Program-made: the position numbers and the translations under genes
Assembly: GCF_001280505.1 (NCBI RefSeq)
Contig: NZ_LBIO01000060.1
Coordinates: forward strand, 1 to 46,930
Reading direction: 5' to 3'
DNA length: 46,930 bases
From: Mangrovimonas sp. TPBH4
Lineage (GTDB): Bacteria; Bacteroidota; Bacteroidia; Flavobacteriales; Flavobacteriaceae
Notes under the pieces: generated by a model
What the model saw: the letters and a program-made list of their open reading frames with translations, nothing else
What the model was told of the DNA's origin: nothing
Database searches by the model: none
Shown: positions 45,918 through 46,930 of the stretch, one piece after another
Layout of the letters: the number at the start of each line of letters is the position of its first letter
Position numbering within the stretch: the first letter of the stretch is position 1

Positions 45918-46736
45918 ATGTCATATAATTTATTAAAAGGAAAACGAGGGATTATTTTTGGAGCATTGGATGAGAATTCAATTGCTTGGAAAACCGCAGA
46001 GCGTGTTCACGAAGAAGGAGGAACCTTTGTGTTGACCAATGCACCTATTGCAATGCGCATGGGACAAATTAAAGAGTTGGCTGAAAAAACAGGTTCTGAA
46101 ATTATTCCTGCCGATGCCACCAATTTAGAGGATCTAGAAAATCTAGTAGCCAAGTCAATGGAAATCTTGGGAGGTAAAATTGATTTCGTATTGCACTCGA
46201 TTGGTATGTCGGTTAACGTGCGTAAAGGAAACCACTATACAAACCAAAACTACGATTTCACACATAAAGGATGGGATGTATCTGCAGTATCTTTTCATAA
46301 AGTGATGCAAGTACTTTATAAAAATGATGCCATGAGTGAGTGGGGAAGTATTGTAGCCCTTTCTTATATGGCAGCACAGCGCGTGTTCCCAGATTATAAC
46401 GATATGGCCGACAACAAAGCGTATTTAGAAAGTATTGCTAGAAGCTTTGGTTATTTCTTCGGAAAAGACAAAAAGGTTAGAGTAAACACTATTTCACAAT
46501 CTCCAACACCTACTACTGCAGGACAAGGCGTAAAAGGATTTGACGGATTTATCGCCTATGCTGATAAAATGTCGCCACTAGGAAATGCAACCGCTCTAGA
46601 TTGTGCCAACTATACTGTGGCTATGTTTAGTGATTTAACACGTCGTGTGACCTTACAAAATTTATACAACGATGGAGGCTTTAGTAACATGGGTGTGAGT
46701 GCTGAAGTTATGGAAGCTTTTGTGAAAGAACAATAA
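45918..46736 (+). CDS. fabI: Enoyl-[acyl-carrier-protein] reductase (NADH) FabI
   Basis: A 272-residue short-chain dehydrogenase doing the last reduction of fatty-acid elongation. Cofactor region GKRGIIFGALDENSIAWK at the start, LHSIGMS at 92-98, and the FabI catalytic set Tyr150, Tyr160 and Lys167 with the same spacing as E. coli Tyr146, Tyr156, Lys163. ISQSPTPTTAGQGVKGF is the substrate-loop region. Length is close to the 262 of E. coli. It has its own promoter and terminator. Confidence 0.97.
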   Translation: MSYNLLKGKRGIIFGALDENSIAWKTAERVHEEGGTFVLTNAPIAMRMGQIKELAEKTGSEIIPADATNLEDLENLVAKSMEILGGKIDFVLHSIGMSVNVRKGNHYTNQNYDFTHKGWDVSAVSFHKVMQVLYKNDAMSEWGSIVALSYMAAQRVFPDYNDMADNKAYLESIARSFGYFFGKDKKVRVNTISQSPTPTTAGQGVKGFDGFIAYADKMSPLGNATALDCANYTVAMFSDLTRRVTLQNLYNDGGFSNMGVSAEVMEAFVKEQ

Positions 46737-46754
46737 AAAAATAATTATAATTTG

Positions 46755-46783
46755 AAAAAAGGCGCTTAAAAGCGCCTTTTTTT
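46755..46783 (+). terminator. Intrinsic terminator of fabI
   Basis: GGCGCTT and AAGCGCC arms, extended by A:T pairs, are followed by TTTTTTT, 18 bases past the stop. The remaining 147 bases of the window are A+T-rich and hold no gene I can see. Confidence 0.9.
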
Positions 46784-46930
46784 GTGTTTAGTTTTTTAGG
46801 TTCTAAATTGCATATTTTCTGTTTTTGAAGATTTATTTAAATAATTCAAGTTTTTACTTGTTAAATATTATTAAAAAAGTAAGAATATTGCTAATAAAAT
46901 GTGTTTTATCGTAAGTAACTGATAGTATTG

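Overview
The window is chromosomal DNA from a member of the Bacteroidota, almost certainly a (probably marine) Flavobacteriaceae. The evidence is low G+C content outside the first 2.5 kb, type IX secretion sorting domains of both A and B types, a PorD/DUF4835 gene, Flavobacteria-specific families (DUF6095, DUF6913, DUF2279), a Bacteroidota-type RNA polymerase omega subunit, and many copies of the Bacteroidota -7 promoter element TAnnTTTG just upstream of genes. I see no tRNA, rRNA, CRISPR array, insertion sequence or prophage. Species cannot be read from the sequence.

Layout. Positions 1-2781 are the 3' part of a very G+C-rich, repeat-built, type IX-secreted surface protein. From 2860 to 7075 (minus strand) lie DUF6095, murQ, a monomeric isocitrate dehydrogenase and a pentapeptide-repeat protein. 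From 7254 to 12309 (plus strand) is a tight two-gene locus: a membrane-anchored or secreted clan GH-A glycosidase, followed by a 1245-residue protein that joins a processive family 2 glycan synthase to a GH26-like module and a second, apparently degenerate TIM-barrel module. It is followed by about 590 bases without a gene but rich in inverted repeats. From 12904 to 19598 (mostly minus) are rplS, trmD, a coiled-coil membrane protein, two LVIVD-type lipoproteins, a long-form GAPDH and a DegP/HtrA protease.

From 19758 to 23794 (plus) is a cell-envelope run: dapF, a GNAT acetyltransferase, mltG, DUF2279 and a lysozyme-like transglycosylase. It faces a minus-strand run read from dnaA: dnaA, a low-molecular-weight tyrosine phosphatase, a secreted PQQ-type sugar dehydrogenase and an RsmI-like methyltransferase. 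Next come a thioesterase (plus) and a minus-strand overlapping run ribD, HAD hydrolase, DMT transporter, YigZ/IMPACT protein. Then plus-strand GNAT, prmC and a LOG-family protein (all overlapping by ATGA), ligA and two related multi-pass membrane proteins. A split 5'-nucleotidase pair (minus) follows. The window ends with a plus-strand housekeeping run: DUF6913, dapA, bamD, rpoZ, coaBC, porD, recN and fabI.

How the genes work together. Peptidoglycan metabolism recurs: dapA and dapF (diaminopimelate), mltG and the SLT-like protein (glycan strand cleavage), murQ (MurNAc-6-P recycling). Type IX secretion is represented by one machinery-associated gene (porD) and two cargo proteins. The locus most likely to be an undescribed system is the synthase-hydrolase pair at 7254-12309. 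The most striking regulatory pattern is a helically phased array of TTTAACG heptamers between degP/htrA and dapF.
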